From: Haematococcus lacustris
Taxonomy: Eukaryota > Chlorophyta > Chlorophyceae > Chlamydomonadales > Haematococcaceae
Assembly (NCBI GenBank): GCA_030144725.1
Contig: JASKMD010000030.1
Coordinates: 5,239,346 to 5,303,345, forward strand
DNA: 64,000 nucleotides
Direction: 5' to 3'
Below are positions 33,432 through 49,802 of the stretch, one piece after another. Positions within the stretch are counted from its first letter, which is position 1. The number at the start of each line of letters is the position of its first letter. Below the pieces are notes generated by a model that made no database searches, was not told where the DNA came from, and was given only the letters and a program-made list of their open reading frames with translations. A program made the position numbers and the translations under genes.

Positions 33432-34480
33432 CCTTGCAGTGCAAACAAACCTCATTTAATATGGAACAACTCGTTTGTCTGTGGGTAATCTCACTCAGCT
33501 ACTCCAATCAAGTTGAAGCATCCTCGGTCGCACCCTTGATGACTGCCAACCCCACTCCGTTGGCATTTTCCCGCTAAACCACTGGGCACCCCATCAAAAC
33601 TAACAGCTTAAATGCTTTGTAAGGCTAACAGGGCGTTGGGTTGGGTTTGAGGGAGACCCTAGACTGCCTGAGACGGTGCATCGGGAGAGATGTTCGTATG
33701 CTGCATGGTTCAAGCATGGGGACGACACCTGCTGAACAGACAACTCTCTACAGAAGTTCGAACATTTTAACTTTCATTGATCGCACATGCACCAGATGCA
33801 CAGAGGGGGTAGTGGATGACGCCATGCATTTCATCTTTGAGTGCACTGCCACGAGTTCCATCAGGGAGCAGCCGGAGTTTGCCTTGACTTTACAGAACAA
33901 CAATGAGAACTTGCATGACTTCATGTTGAGCCCATGTGCACCTTTGTTTGTGCACCTTGCTATGAAGTGCGTTACAGAAAGTCCCGAACCCCTTGAGGGG
34001 GAGGGCGGCCTAGCAGCCTAACGGCTGACGGCTTAAGCGGTGTAAGCCACATCATCATTAAGGCTAACAGCCTGTGTAAACTACAAGGGCCTATGCATTG
34101 TTGCGGACCCGTCCATCAATGCCCCGCCGGTACTCTGCAGCCCGGTGCAGCCGCTGCCTGACCTTGGGCAGCCGGTCATTGACCAGCTTGTAGCCCTGCT
34201 GGTACTCCTTGCCAATGGGGGGCAGAGCCTCCCGGTCCGTCCAGCTGCACAGCTCCAGGGGGCGCTGCATGCTCTCCCCAATGCGCTGCAAGTTCAGGCA
34301 CCCGTTGGTGTCCCGGTCCAGCCACCTGCCCCATGGGGGGGCCTGGGGTCGTGGCACTGGGCCAGGTGGGGGCTGGTCCTGGGCAGGGGGGGGTGGAGGG
34401 GGGCCCTAGGCAGGGGAGGCCTGGGCTGGGGGAGGGGGGGGGGGGCTGGGACCTGGGTCCCATATATATATTTACATGGT
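33432..34480 (-). mobile_element. Family-B Fanzor-like relic split by a LINE
   Basis: Read on the minus strand, the coding tail (34357-34091) gives DRDTNGCLNLQRIGES, KEYQQGYKLVNDRLPKVRQR and EYRRGIDGR, the RuvC-III motif and C-terminal tail of the family. Its right end continues from 34090 and, after interruption by the LINE fragment at 33632-34059, resumes at about 33620-33432. Only the C-terminal part of the nuclease is present. It lies between the convergent genes CYB5D1 and DPH2. Confidence 0.6.
33632..34059 (+). mobile_element. 5'-truncated LINE 3' end with 11-bp target-site duplication
   Basis: Encodes the C-terminal end of a non-LTR reverse transcriptase: CTRCTEGVVDDAMHFIFEC forms the C-x2-C...H-x4-C zinc knuckle of L1-like proteins, followed by CAPLFVHLAMKCV and a stop at 34019. 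The 3' end is a short CAT-type tail (ACATCATCATT). AAGGCTAACAG occurs on both sides (33621-33631 and 34060-34070), a target duplication typical of target-primed reverse transcription. It is inserted in a family-B relic and is therefore younger than that copy. Confidence 0.85.
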
Positions 34481-34544
34481 GTTGTCCCCACAGTGGCCGA
34501 CAGTGAGCACCACAGCTGCCGCAGTGCTTCAGCTATATCAGCTA

Positions 34545-34740
34545 CAGCCAGCCCGCCTACAGCGTCATCAGTGCCACCCCTGATGGCCCCAACCCATCCC
34601 TGGCAGCGCCCAGCCCAGCTTGAGGTCCTGATGCTGCCAGGTCCAGCCTGCTCCTCCTTGCCTGCAGGCTACTACAGCTGGCCACATCATGATAATGTCG
34701 CCCCGCTGCCCACTGCCCGGCTGCCAGGCTCAGCGCTGTA
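34545..34740. repeat. Dispersed repeat, second copy at 40086-40280
   Basis: About 190 bases with roughly 95 percent identity by eye to 40086-40280 (landmarks CAGCCAGCCCGCCTACAGC, GCTGCCAGGTCCAGCCTG, TGATAATGTCGCCCC). Its first part resembles the family-B right-end core (TCATCAGTGCCACCC...TGATG), suggesting a diverged right-end subfamily. Confidence 0.75.
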
Positions 34741-34917
34741 CACAGCGGCCCGGCCCCGCTGCCCTTCCACTGCCGCTGCCGCAAGCTTGGGCGCCGCCCC
34801 TGAGGTTGAGCATGGCGTCAACACAAGGCCAGTAGCGCTGGGATGTGGGCTTCAGGCGCAGGGCACGCAGGGAAGCAAGGATATAGCAAGCGCACAGCGT
34901 CGGAAACTTTCGGAGCT

Positions 34918-39529
<4,612 letters not shown>

Positions 39530-40354
39530 CGCAAAGCAGCGCAAACTTCCCGTCCCGTGTCAGACCCAAGTTCTTCTTATCTTAGCGCTGTGTCAAAAAC
39601 CTGCAGTGTGTCCAAGCTTCCCTCATTACCCGGCTCTTGAGCGCTGCTTGCAAGTCCTACTAAACATACATGGCAGTGGGCAGTTGGGAGGTGGGCAGTA
39701 GGGAGGTAGACAGTGGAAACAAAGAAATGTATATTGTGCTGAGCTGTTGCTTGCTGTAAGCAGCCTACATCAGAGCATGCCAATCATGCCAACGTCTAAC
39801 GCCCCATAATGGGGGTGGGGGCAGAGTGTAAGACATTGCCCGGGTTCATATATTTATTGGTCTTTCGAGCCTTGCTAGGTCTATGAGACTGTCCAGGTAA
39901 CACAGCCCCTGCTAGTTTGTAGGGAAACGTGTGCTGAACATGCTTGAAAAGCCATCATTATAGAATCAGTGCAAACAAAACTTATTCAACAAGGAACAAC
40001 ATGTTTGACTGTGGGTAATCTCACTCAGCTACTCCATTCAAGTTGAAGCATCCTCGGTCGCACCCTTGATGACTGCCAACCCCACAGCCAGCCCGCCTAC
40101 AGCATCATCGGTGCCCCCCTTGATGGCCACAAACCCATCCCTGGCAGCGCCCAGCCCAGCTTGAGGTCCTAATGCTGCCAGGTCCAGCCTGCTCCTCCTT
40201 GCCTGCAGGCTACTACAGCTGGCCACATCATGATAATGTCGCCCCACTGCCCACTGCCCGGCTGCCTGGCTCATTACTGATTTAGCTTTCTGCACATATG
40301 TACAATGTGTACAATTCAAAGTGACCAGCCCCAGCCGCCAGGCCGCGCCAGTGC
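39530..40354. other. Spacer between DPH2 start and FANCJ stop, filled with repeat fragments
   Basis: 39735-39850 resembles the right flank of the family-A copy at 54640-54740 (CATCAGAGCATG, ATGCCAAC, GGGGGTGGGGG). 39963-40085 is a minus-strand family-B right end (ACTTATTCAACAAGGAACAAC, GGTCGCACCCTTGATGAC). 40086-40280 is the second copy of the 34545 repeat. The DPH2 promoter should lie in 39530-39730. Confidence 0.6.
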
Positions 40355-40904
40355 TCACACTCGGCCCCTCCCTGCCGACTGCGAGCCCCAGGCCAGGCCC
40401 GACATCGGCAGCTTGGCCTTGCTGACAGCCGAGTTGCTGGATGTGGCCTGCCTGGCCACTGGAGCCCCGCCCCGCCCTTCCCAGCCGCCCCTGACACCCG
40501 ACACGGGCTGAGGGGTGCAGGCCAGGGGGCTCTGCTGCCACGCTGGCCCGGGACTGGCAGCGGCAGCAGCGGTAGCAGCAGCAGGTGGAAGTACATGAGG
40601 CCGGGCTGGCATCAGCCCCTCAACAGATCCATGAGCGGCAGCCTGATAGGGGGTGCTGCCACCAGGCTGGGTGGCTGAGTGCGGTGCCTGCTGGTGGCTG
40701 AGTGTGGGCTGTGGCTGGTGGCTGAGTGTGGGCTGCGGCCCCAGCAGGAGGCTGTTGCCCTGCTGGGTGTGAGGCGGGGTGGGCCCAAGGGTGGGCCCCG
40801 TGGCTGCTGCTGCATGGGCCTGGTAGGCACTGGGCCTGGGCTGCTGCCAGGGTGTGGTCCTGGCCCAGCTTGGCTGCGTGAGCTGATGCTGCTGCTGTTG
40901 CTGC

Positions 40905-40939
<35 letters not shown>

Positions 40940-41234
40940 GTAAGGCTGGTGCCCTGCTGGTTGTTGGGTTGCACTCGGCTGCTGCCAGCAGGCTGACTGC
41001 TGCTGAGAAGGTTGCCAAGCCAGCGGTTGTTTGTGTGGCTGCTGCTGCTGCTGGTGTTGTTGTTGAGATGGAAGGGCTGGCTGCTGCTGTGGCCCTCGCT
41101 GCTGCCATTGTGCTGCTGTGGGCTGTGCGGTGCTTTGGTAGCTGTGGTTAGCAGGAGGCTGGTGACAGGCTGGTGGGCTGTGCTGGTGCCAGGATGCCGC
41201 CGGCTGTGTGTCAGGCCTGCTCAGGCCTGGTGTG

Positions 41235-41265
<31 letters not shown>

Positions 41266-44200
41266 CTCCCTGCTGCTGCTGCTGCTGCTGGTGGTGTGCT
41301 GCTGTGGGCTGTGTGGTTTGGTTCCCATGTGCCTGTGGTGTGTGTGGGTGTGGGTGTGTTCCTTGCCATGAGGGTGCCTGCTGCCAAGCCTGCTGCTGCT
41401 GCTGCTGCTGCCATTTGGGTGCCTGGACCGCCCCCTGGTGCAGCCCCTGGGACTGCTGCTGCCATGAATGCTGAGATGGCAGTGGCTGAGCGTGCCAGGC
41501 CTGAACGTGTGCCTGCTGTGATGCTTGCTGTGCTGTGAACACCGGCACCTGGTGGCCTGACCCAGCATTAGGCACCGTGCCCCTGCTGCCATAGGACTGG
41601 GAGCTGAGCCTCTGGCCCGCCACTGCACACGGCGGCGGCGTGTGTGTGGGTAAGACGGCAGCGACAGGGGACCTGGCAGGCGTGGGGCCGGGCCCAGTAG
41701 GGGAGGGGCTGCTGAAGCCGGCAAAGGCCACCGCTCCTGCCGCCCCTTCCCATGTCCTGGGGCCTCCTCCAGCAGCAGCAGCAGCAGGTGTGGGGGTGGT
41801 GTACGCAGCGGAGGTTGGAGCCAGCTCAGTGGCGGCAGGCCTGGCAGCCCAGCCCAGTGTGGCAGGTGTGGCAGCGGAGTGGCTCCAGATGGGGGTGGTC
41901 GTAATGCCTGGAGTGATGGCTGCTGCTGCTGTTGCTGCCACTGCTGCTGCTGGTGGTGCTGCTACTGGGGAGCCAGCCCAATGGCTAGAACCATGGGATA
42001 AGGGTGGTCCTGCCCCTGCCCCTACCCCTGCCCCTGGCCCTGCCTGTCCAGTTGGCGACAAGGGACCCTCAGGGGAGCAGTGTGGGGCCAGCGGTGCCGG
42101 CCAAGAGTGTCCACCTAGCTGCTGCGGGACAGGCTGCTGCGTCTGACCTCCTGCAGAGCACTGACCGCCGCCTGACGCCCTGCCCTGCACAGCCGGTTTG
42201 CCCAGCTTGGCCAGCTTTCCTGCAACAGCCTTATCCAGCCTGAATTGACCAAAGATGTCGCTGCCCGTCCGTTTCTCACCAGCGGCATGGTGATGGCGCT
42301 CTGGCCCTAAGAGGGTGGTAGAGGCTGCCCCCGGCTCTGTCTTCACCCACGCCTGCCTGTCTGCCTGGGGCCCCCCCACCCACTGCTGCTGCTGCTGCTG
42401 CTCATGAGGTGGGGTGTTCTCGTTGCTACCAGGCGCCCAGGCAGGCTGCTGCTGCCCTGGTACCCCTGGTGCCTTGGCCCCTCCTGCAGCACCGCCTGCC
42501 ACACTGCTGCCCGACCCTCGCTGCAGCCACCACTGCTTGCCACCCGATGCCCGCTGTGGGACAGGCTCCCCTGCCCTGCCGGCTGACACCACGCCTTTCA
42601 GGCCCTGGGCAGCGGCATCACCGCCACCCTCTGCCTTGATTGCGTGGTGTGCTGGCTGCCCCTTGCACTGGACAGCTTCCCTACCGGGCTCCACCTTCAC
42701 CCCAGGCCCCGCCTGCAGCTGTCGCTGCTCCTGCTGCTGCTCATACTCCACTTTGATGCTCGTGCGCATGTTTGCTGCGGCTGGGTGGCCTGGCGCTTGG
42801 CCCTTGACCAGCAGGCAGGCTGTGGCAGGCTGGGGGGCGGAGGGGGCCTCAGCCGCCAGGGGCGGGGGGCGCCGGGGGGGGTCCAGCAGCAGTGTCTTGA
42901 AGAAAGCCCTGAGAGAGATCAGAGCCTCGGAGAAGTCATCAAACACCTGCGGTGCCAGGGCAGCAGTGAAGGCCAGGCAGCCAACAGCTGGGGACGGCAA
43001 CCCTTTGCGCCGTTGTTCACATCAAAGTGCCGAGCAAATGTTTGTTGGTGTGCATTAGTGGAGCAGTGTACATAGCAGTGCCGGTGTCAAAGTGTGGCGC
43101 ACTGGGTGTGGCAGGGTGGTACAAGGTGGTGCGCATAGCCTGATCCATGCGAGGGGCCCCCGCTGCCGCTGCCGGTGAAGCCATGGTGTGTTAAGGCAAG
43201 GCGCACGCGTTCAGGTAGCACATACACCACACCGCCAGAATGCCATGCCACATTGCCATGCCACTCCTTCCATGTACCCAGTGGCCAGCACCTCCATGAA
43301 GATTGCTCAACAACCCGTAATGTCCTCGATGTCCACAAGCTGCTCTGGTGAAGTCTGTGGATTCCTCAACCGCGCAATGATCGTCATGTATACAAGTTCA
43401 TACCATGACCTTCTCTACCTCAGCACCAGCACATACTTGCATACACAAGCACAGGCCGTGGTCCTACACTGCTGTCAGTGTGCTGCTCCTGACCTTGATG
43501 TTGCCTCGCACCCAGCGCGGCAGCTGTTGCTGCGACCGAGGAGTCTTGTAACGCACGTCCAACAGGATGATGGCGCCGTAGTCGTACCGGTGCCGGATGC
43601 AGCGCCCCACTGCCTGCAAGGAGGCCAGTGCCCAGCAGCCAGACAGTTTTGGTGGCTAAGTGGGAACTGTGAGGTTCCGTGTAAGGCCTGTGTGGTTAGG
43701 CTGCTAGACAACAATTGCACTGGAGAGCAAGGTATATTCATGAACCCTGGCCCTGCCCCTGCCCCTGCTGCCCTGTCCCTGTCCCTGTCCGTGCCCCTGC
43801 CCCTGCCCCTGCCCCTGCCCCTACCCCTACCCCTACCCGTGCCCCTGCCCCTGCTGCCCCTGCGCCCCTGCTGCCCCTGCTGCCCCTGCTGCCCCTGCTG
43901 CCCCTGCTGCCCCTGCTGCCCCTGCTGCCCCTGCGCCCCTGCTGCCCCTACCCCTCACCTGGTTGAGTGCCCGGAAGGCTTGGGCCTGGTACCACTGCTC
44001 GCCACCCAGCACTTGCCCCACCCCAGTGCCGTACCCCACCCCAGCTACCGCCATCCCCACAGAGCTGGCCAACTGAGCCTGGCGAGCCAAGGCAGCAGCC
44101 GGCCCTTGCGCCACACGGGTGTCATTGTAAGCCTTCTTCAACATGACCTGCTCATGCAGCAGGGCACACACTCCACAGCTGGCATGCAATGGCGCTAGGG

Positions 44201-45669
44201 CCGGCGCTGGGGCTGGGGCTGGCATGCACTAGCCCTGGGGCTGGCGCTCGTGCTGGTGCTGGGGTCATGCAGTGGACCATCCAGTATTTTTCAGCCTCAG
44301 CTACAGGAGTAGCTGAACTGGGCCAGCCCTTGGGCACCTTGGGCACCAGGCACTGCTCCAAGCAGCCGCTGGAGCTGTCCATGTGTTGTGGCCTGATGGC
44401 GGTGTTAACCCACCCGAGTGTCCTTCAGGGCGGGGTAGGGTATGCCCACGATGACCACACCGCGAGCATGGGCGTCTGCAAAGTCAATGCCCTCTGACGC
44501 CTGCGACCACCCATAAGGACAGTCCGCCCTAACGAGGCAAGGATTGCTGCGTAACATTCATCCTTGAGCGTGAAACTGGATGCATGGTTCTTAGGCCTGC
44601 TTGGCATGTTGGTGTGCAGCCTGGGCTCACCTTTCCCCTGCAGACAGCCAGCAGCAGCGCCCCCCGGCCCTCATCCACCACCTTCTTGTAGTGCAGCATG
44701 GCCTGCTCAAAGGCCTTGCCCGCCTCCCTGGGCTCCACCACCACCTCCTTCACAGCGCTCAGGCCCTGCCACACGCCAGTGGCCTGCAACACACACCCAG
44801 CAGGGCGCGGCCTGTGACCAAGGCCAGGCAGGGATCCGCACACAGACACAGCCACGGCCCACACTGGGGCCGCACAGGGGTCACATAGGGGTCACACGTG
44901 GGTCACACAGGGGTCACACAGGGTCACACAGGGGTCACACGTGGGTCACACAGGGGTCACACGGGGGTCACACAGGGGTCACACAGGGGTCACACAGGGG
45001 TCACATGGGGGCCGCACAGGGGTCTGTGCACCCGATGTAAATCAGGCAATCCCTGGATGTCTTGAGCTGCAGCAACGCCAGCGGTATTTAAATGGACCCC
45101 ACCACAGTGAATGCCATGCGCTGCTGCTGCTGCCACTGCTGCACATCATGATGATGCGACAGATCCCAGAGGCAGTGGCCACCCGCAAGGCCCCACCCAG
45201 CCAGGCTCCCACAGCGGCGCTGCTCTCAATGCCCCCTCAGCCATGCCCCTGCCACCCATGCATCAATGCCCTGACTCTGGCCCAGGCCCTGGCAGGCAGC
45301 CTGCGTCCCCACCGCCCTCAGCATAGAGGGACAGGGGCGCCTCCATAGCCCTGCTCCGTAGCCCTGCTCCGTAGCCCTGCCCTCTCCACACTGCCTACAC
45401 TACAGGCCTGCACACAGCCTGTGGCCCCACTGCTTTCAAGAGACACGAGGCCTCTGTTTCCCTGCCCAGCATGGGGGGCAAGGGAGCCTCTGCTGCCCTA
45501 CCCTGCCCTGGCCCTGCTCAGTCCCCGCTGTGGCTCTGCTGCCCTGCCCTGGCCCCCATGCCGGCCCACCTGCCACCTCTGACTCAGCTTCTCCAGCATG
45601 CCATAGGAGGGCAGGAAGACCAGGACGCCATCAGGCACGGAGTGCACCACCTCCAGCAGCCCCTGCAGC

Positions 45670-45725
<56 letters not shown>

Positions 45726-48700
45726 TTACTCCAAGCCATGACAACTTGCAGTGCACATAGGGTGGCCATAGAGGCCATGAACTCCAGCTCACCAGACCTG
45801 CTGATCATCCAGTCACCCTGCTGATCTTGCCTGCTTGGCCAACCACCCACCCACCTACCCGCCCACCTGCCTTCCTGCCTGCCCACCCACCTGCCTTCCT
45901 GCCTGCCCACCCACCTGCCTTCCTGCCTGCCCGCCCACCTGCCTTCCTGCCTGCCCGCCCACCTGCCTTCCTGCCTGCCCGCCCACCTGCCTTCCTGCCT
46001 GTCAGCCCACCTGTCCCCTCACCTGCCCCACAGTGTCCTGAAAGCTGAAGGTGTCGGCCTCCTTGAAGGTGGCCTGCACCCGCACCTGACCGGGACCGCT
46101 GCCCAACACGCTGGACCACACCTGCGGGGGGCAGGGTCAATGGGAAGGGGGGTTGCCGCCTACCCCGCCCTACCCAGGAACTTACCCTGCCCCGCCCGCC
46201 CCGCCCCGCCCGGCCCCGCCCCGCCCCGCCCCGCCCCGCCCCGCCCCGCCCCGCCCCGCCCCGCCCCGCCCCGCCCCGCCCCGCCCTGCCCCGCCCCGCC
46301 CCGCCCCACCCCACCCCACCCCACCCCACCCCACCCCGCCCCGCCCTTACCTGCTTGCGCATGTCCACCACGTGCGGTGCCTCCAGCTGCACGTCAAAGT
46401 GCATGCCCAGCTCACAGGCAAAGCTGGCCAGGGGTGACAGGGTGCCGCTGGTGAGCACCACGCTGTGCGCACGCCCCGCAGCGGCCAGGAAGGCCAGGGC
46501 CGGGTTCAGGCACCACAGGCCCAGCTGCACGTGCTCCTCACCTGCAGGCGGTGCGTGGCGGGCAGCTGGGGAGGCAGCTGGGCAGCCAGGAGGGCAGGTA
46601 GTCCAGCAGGTGGGTGGGTGTGCATTGGGCAGCTGAGCAGGCATGTTTGCAGTGTGACAGGGGGGTTGGGAAAAGGGGAGGGGAAAGGTGGGCGGGAGGT
46701 GGGTAGACAGGTGGGTTGGCAGGCCCTATCCCAGTGTCAATCTGCCCGCACCTGCCCCTCCACCAGCCTCCTGTCCATCTGGCCGGCTCCTCTGACCCCT
46801 GCAGCCACACCCCAACCCCACACCCCACACCCACACTGGTCAAGCCTGCCGCATGACTAATCAATGCAACCATTCCATAACCATTCCACATCACCACTCA
46901 AGGCAACCACATATGTAGCCAACGCCGTCACACACTGCCACATCTGCCACTAGGTGGTCTCGGAACAGACCTTTCAGCGCACTGCTTGTCATGTACTCAG
47001 GGCAGCCACACACACTGCCACGTCTGCCAGCAGGTGGTCTCAGAACAGGCATGAGGCATGAGCCAGTGGGTGCATGGCGCACCATGCCCCAGCAGCACCC
47101 ACCTGTTGACCTGCCTGCATGCCATGACAGTGGTGCCAGGCCGCCTCACCCCAGCTGCAGGTCAGCACGCAGCGCAGGTTGTGGACGCCTCACCTGACCT
47201 TCTTCCGCTTCTCGCCCCCCGCCCGCACCCCCCGCTGCAGCACCATGCGGTAGTCAGGCACCCCATGCATGTCAGCCGCCGCCCCCGGGGCAGCAGGGCC
47301 CGGTTGGGCCTCCCCACGCAGCCCGTACATCAGGCGCAGCACATTGAGCAGACGGCTGAGCACACCCAGGGCTAGGCCCCCTGCACCGGCACGCTGCACG
47401 TCCTCCGGCACCGCCTGCTGCCCTGCATCGCCCCCTGCGAGGAACACCAGGACAACTTGTATCAGCTGATGTGTGCTGCTAACCTGCCAGCCTGATGGCC
47501 TGATGTTAATGCTATGAACAGGCACAACAGTCAGGCTCTGTGTGATTGGCTGAGCAAGGGGTCTTAAACACAGACATTGGCGTCAAAAAGGCAGTGGCAG
47601 TAGAAGCAGCTGTAACAGAGCACTTTCACACAACCGTGTATTTTTCACGGGAAACCCAAGTTGCTTGAAAAGGCCACCGCCCGTCACACTGCGCATCGCG
47701 TGATGGCTAAGATCGCTAAGATCGCGTGAGCGTCTTAGTCTCACAAGTCAGACTAGACACCCTGGAGCACCCTGCAGCATTACAACCCAACCGGAACTAA
47801 GCCACTTATACACATATTAAACCCAAGATTATAACCCAAGCATGGCATGGAAACGCATGGCTATGCGGAGATTGTCAGTGCGCATGTTTGTGCCCCGCAC
47901 CGGTTTCAAAGGTGGCGCTGGCCTCGGCAGCCCGGGCGGCCTGGTACTCCTGCCACAGCTGGACCACTGCCTCTGGCCCCAGCCCCGCCTTGTGCAGCGC
48001 CTCCACCATCTGCAGCACAGTAGGCCACACAGGGTACGGCAGGCAGCGGGCAGGCAGGGTGGGGCCCGTCCTTGGACACAGCCAGGACAGCCATGTCCCC
48101 ACTGCACCCCACTGCACCCCTACAGCCCGGCAGCCACAGTGAGGCAAAGTGCGGACCAAGCCCTGGGAGCCCATTCCCTGGAATGGCAACGAGGGTAGGG
48201 TAATAGATACTGTCAGGGTCAGGGTTAGGGTAAGGATTCTAAGGCCGCAGCATCAGTCTCCAGTCTCTCCTTCAGCGCCCTCCCTTGTGGTGACATGGGG
48301 CCTACCCAGCCCAGGTTTTCAGGCTGGCCCTTGGGTTTTCAGGCTGGCCCTTGCCCTTCATCGCGCCCTGTAGTAGATGGTACCAATGGTACGGCTGCAT
48401 CAACTCTTATGACTCTCACTCTCTCGACTTACATTGGCGCGATGAAGGGCAAGAAGCGGGTTAGTTTAACCCAAGTTTTTGCCATCCCAGCGGCCCACCT
48501 GCTGGCCCTGCAGCACCGCCTCCACCTGGCCAAAGCTCTGACCCGGCCTCATGCACGGCCCCTGGACCACGTCCTGCAGCCACAGCACCAACTGGCCCAG
48601 GGCAGCATGCAGGTTCCTGCACAGCCACCAACAGCAGCAGCAGCAGCAGCAGCTGGTCCGCAGTGTTACCAAAGTGTCACACAGATGTCACACATAGACA

Positions 48701-49766
48701 TGGTCTCAGTGGTATGTGTGTGAGCGTCAGGTTGGTATGTACGCTCTGCTTGCTTGTGTTAGCAGGATGTGCTACGTTGGTTCGACAGGCATGGTCTGTG
48801 CTTGCGCTGCTGCCAGAGGTCCCTGGTGGCCATGGTGTTGTGTGCAAACGTAATCCTCAGCGACCTGTTATCCTGATAGTGCCTGGGTAGGTGGGGTAGG
48901 TAGGTGCTGGGTTGGTGGGGTAGGTAGGTGCTGGGTAGGTGGGGTAGGTAGGTGCTGGGTAGGTGGGGTAGGTAGGTGCTGGGTAGGTGGGGTAGGTAGG
49001 TGCTGGGTAGGTGGGGTAGGTAGGTGCTGGGTAGGTGGGGTAGGTAGGTGCTGGGTAGGTGGGGTAGGTAGGTGCTGGGTAGGTGGGGTAGGTAGGTGCT
49101 GGGTAGGTGGGGTAGGTAGGTGCTGGGTAGGTGGGGTAGGTAGGTGCTGGGTAGGTGGGGTAAGCACACAGGGTGTGTGCCGGGGCCTTGGCTCCCTCCC
49201 TGGAAAGGTCCTGGAGCCTCAGCTGCTGGTAAGGTGCCTCACAGGGAGTGCTGACATATACCTCACAGGGAGTGCTGACAGGCAACGCAGCAGTGGTGAA
49301 CCCAGCCCAGGAGGGCTGTGGAGCACACCCATCACCTTTCATGCTGCTGCACAGCTGCTGCACACAGTTGCGCAACAGCTGCTGCAACAGCCACAGCAAC
49401 TGCAACAGCTGCAAGAGTGCTGCACAACAGTTGCGCAACTATTGCTGTTTCATCCCTTAGGAAATTCACAATCACGACTGCATGCTTCACATGCAGCTCA
49501 CGACCACGCTCAGTGGCAGACTTGATGATATGTGTGGTTGGGTGTGAGGTAAGCTGGGGTGAGGTAATGGGGGGTGGATTGTCAAGGGTGGGACTGTCAT
49601 GGCATGAGGCATGCATGCGGTGACTCAGCGCAGCGCACTTGTAGAGCTCAGGCTTGGTGCTGAAGTCCATGGCAATGCCTAGGCCAGCATGCGCCTCCCG
49701 CAATACTCCTAGCTCAAGGTCCATGGACCCGGCCTCCCTGATTGGCCGAGGCAGCAACACACACCA

Positions 49767-49802
<36 letters not shown>

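Noticed and set aside
41012..41538. Leu/Cys/Val-rich frames opposite the Gln-rich FANCJ exon
   Set aside because: Antisense of CAG-type codon runs; no independent coding evidence.
43290..43380. Possible additional FANCJ exon with IEDIT-like sequence
   Set aside because: No convincing donor, and the flanking exons (ending WVRGNIK, starting VFDDFSEAL) join directly in phase as in human FANCJ.
48857..49438. Thr-Tyr-Pro repeat frames and a CRISPR-like regular array
   Set aside because: The 24-bp units are contiguous with no unique spacers, so it is a minisatellite; it sits in a FANCJ intron.
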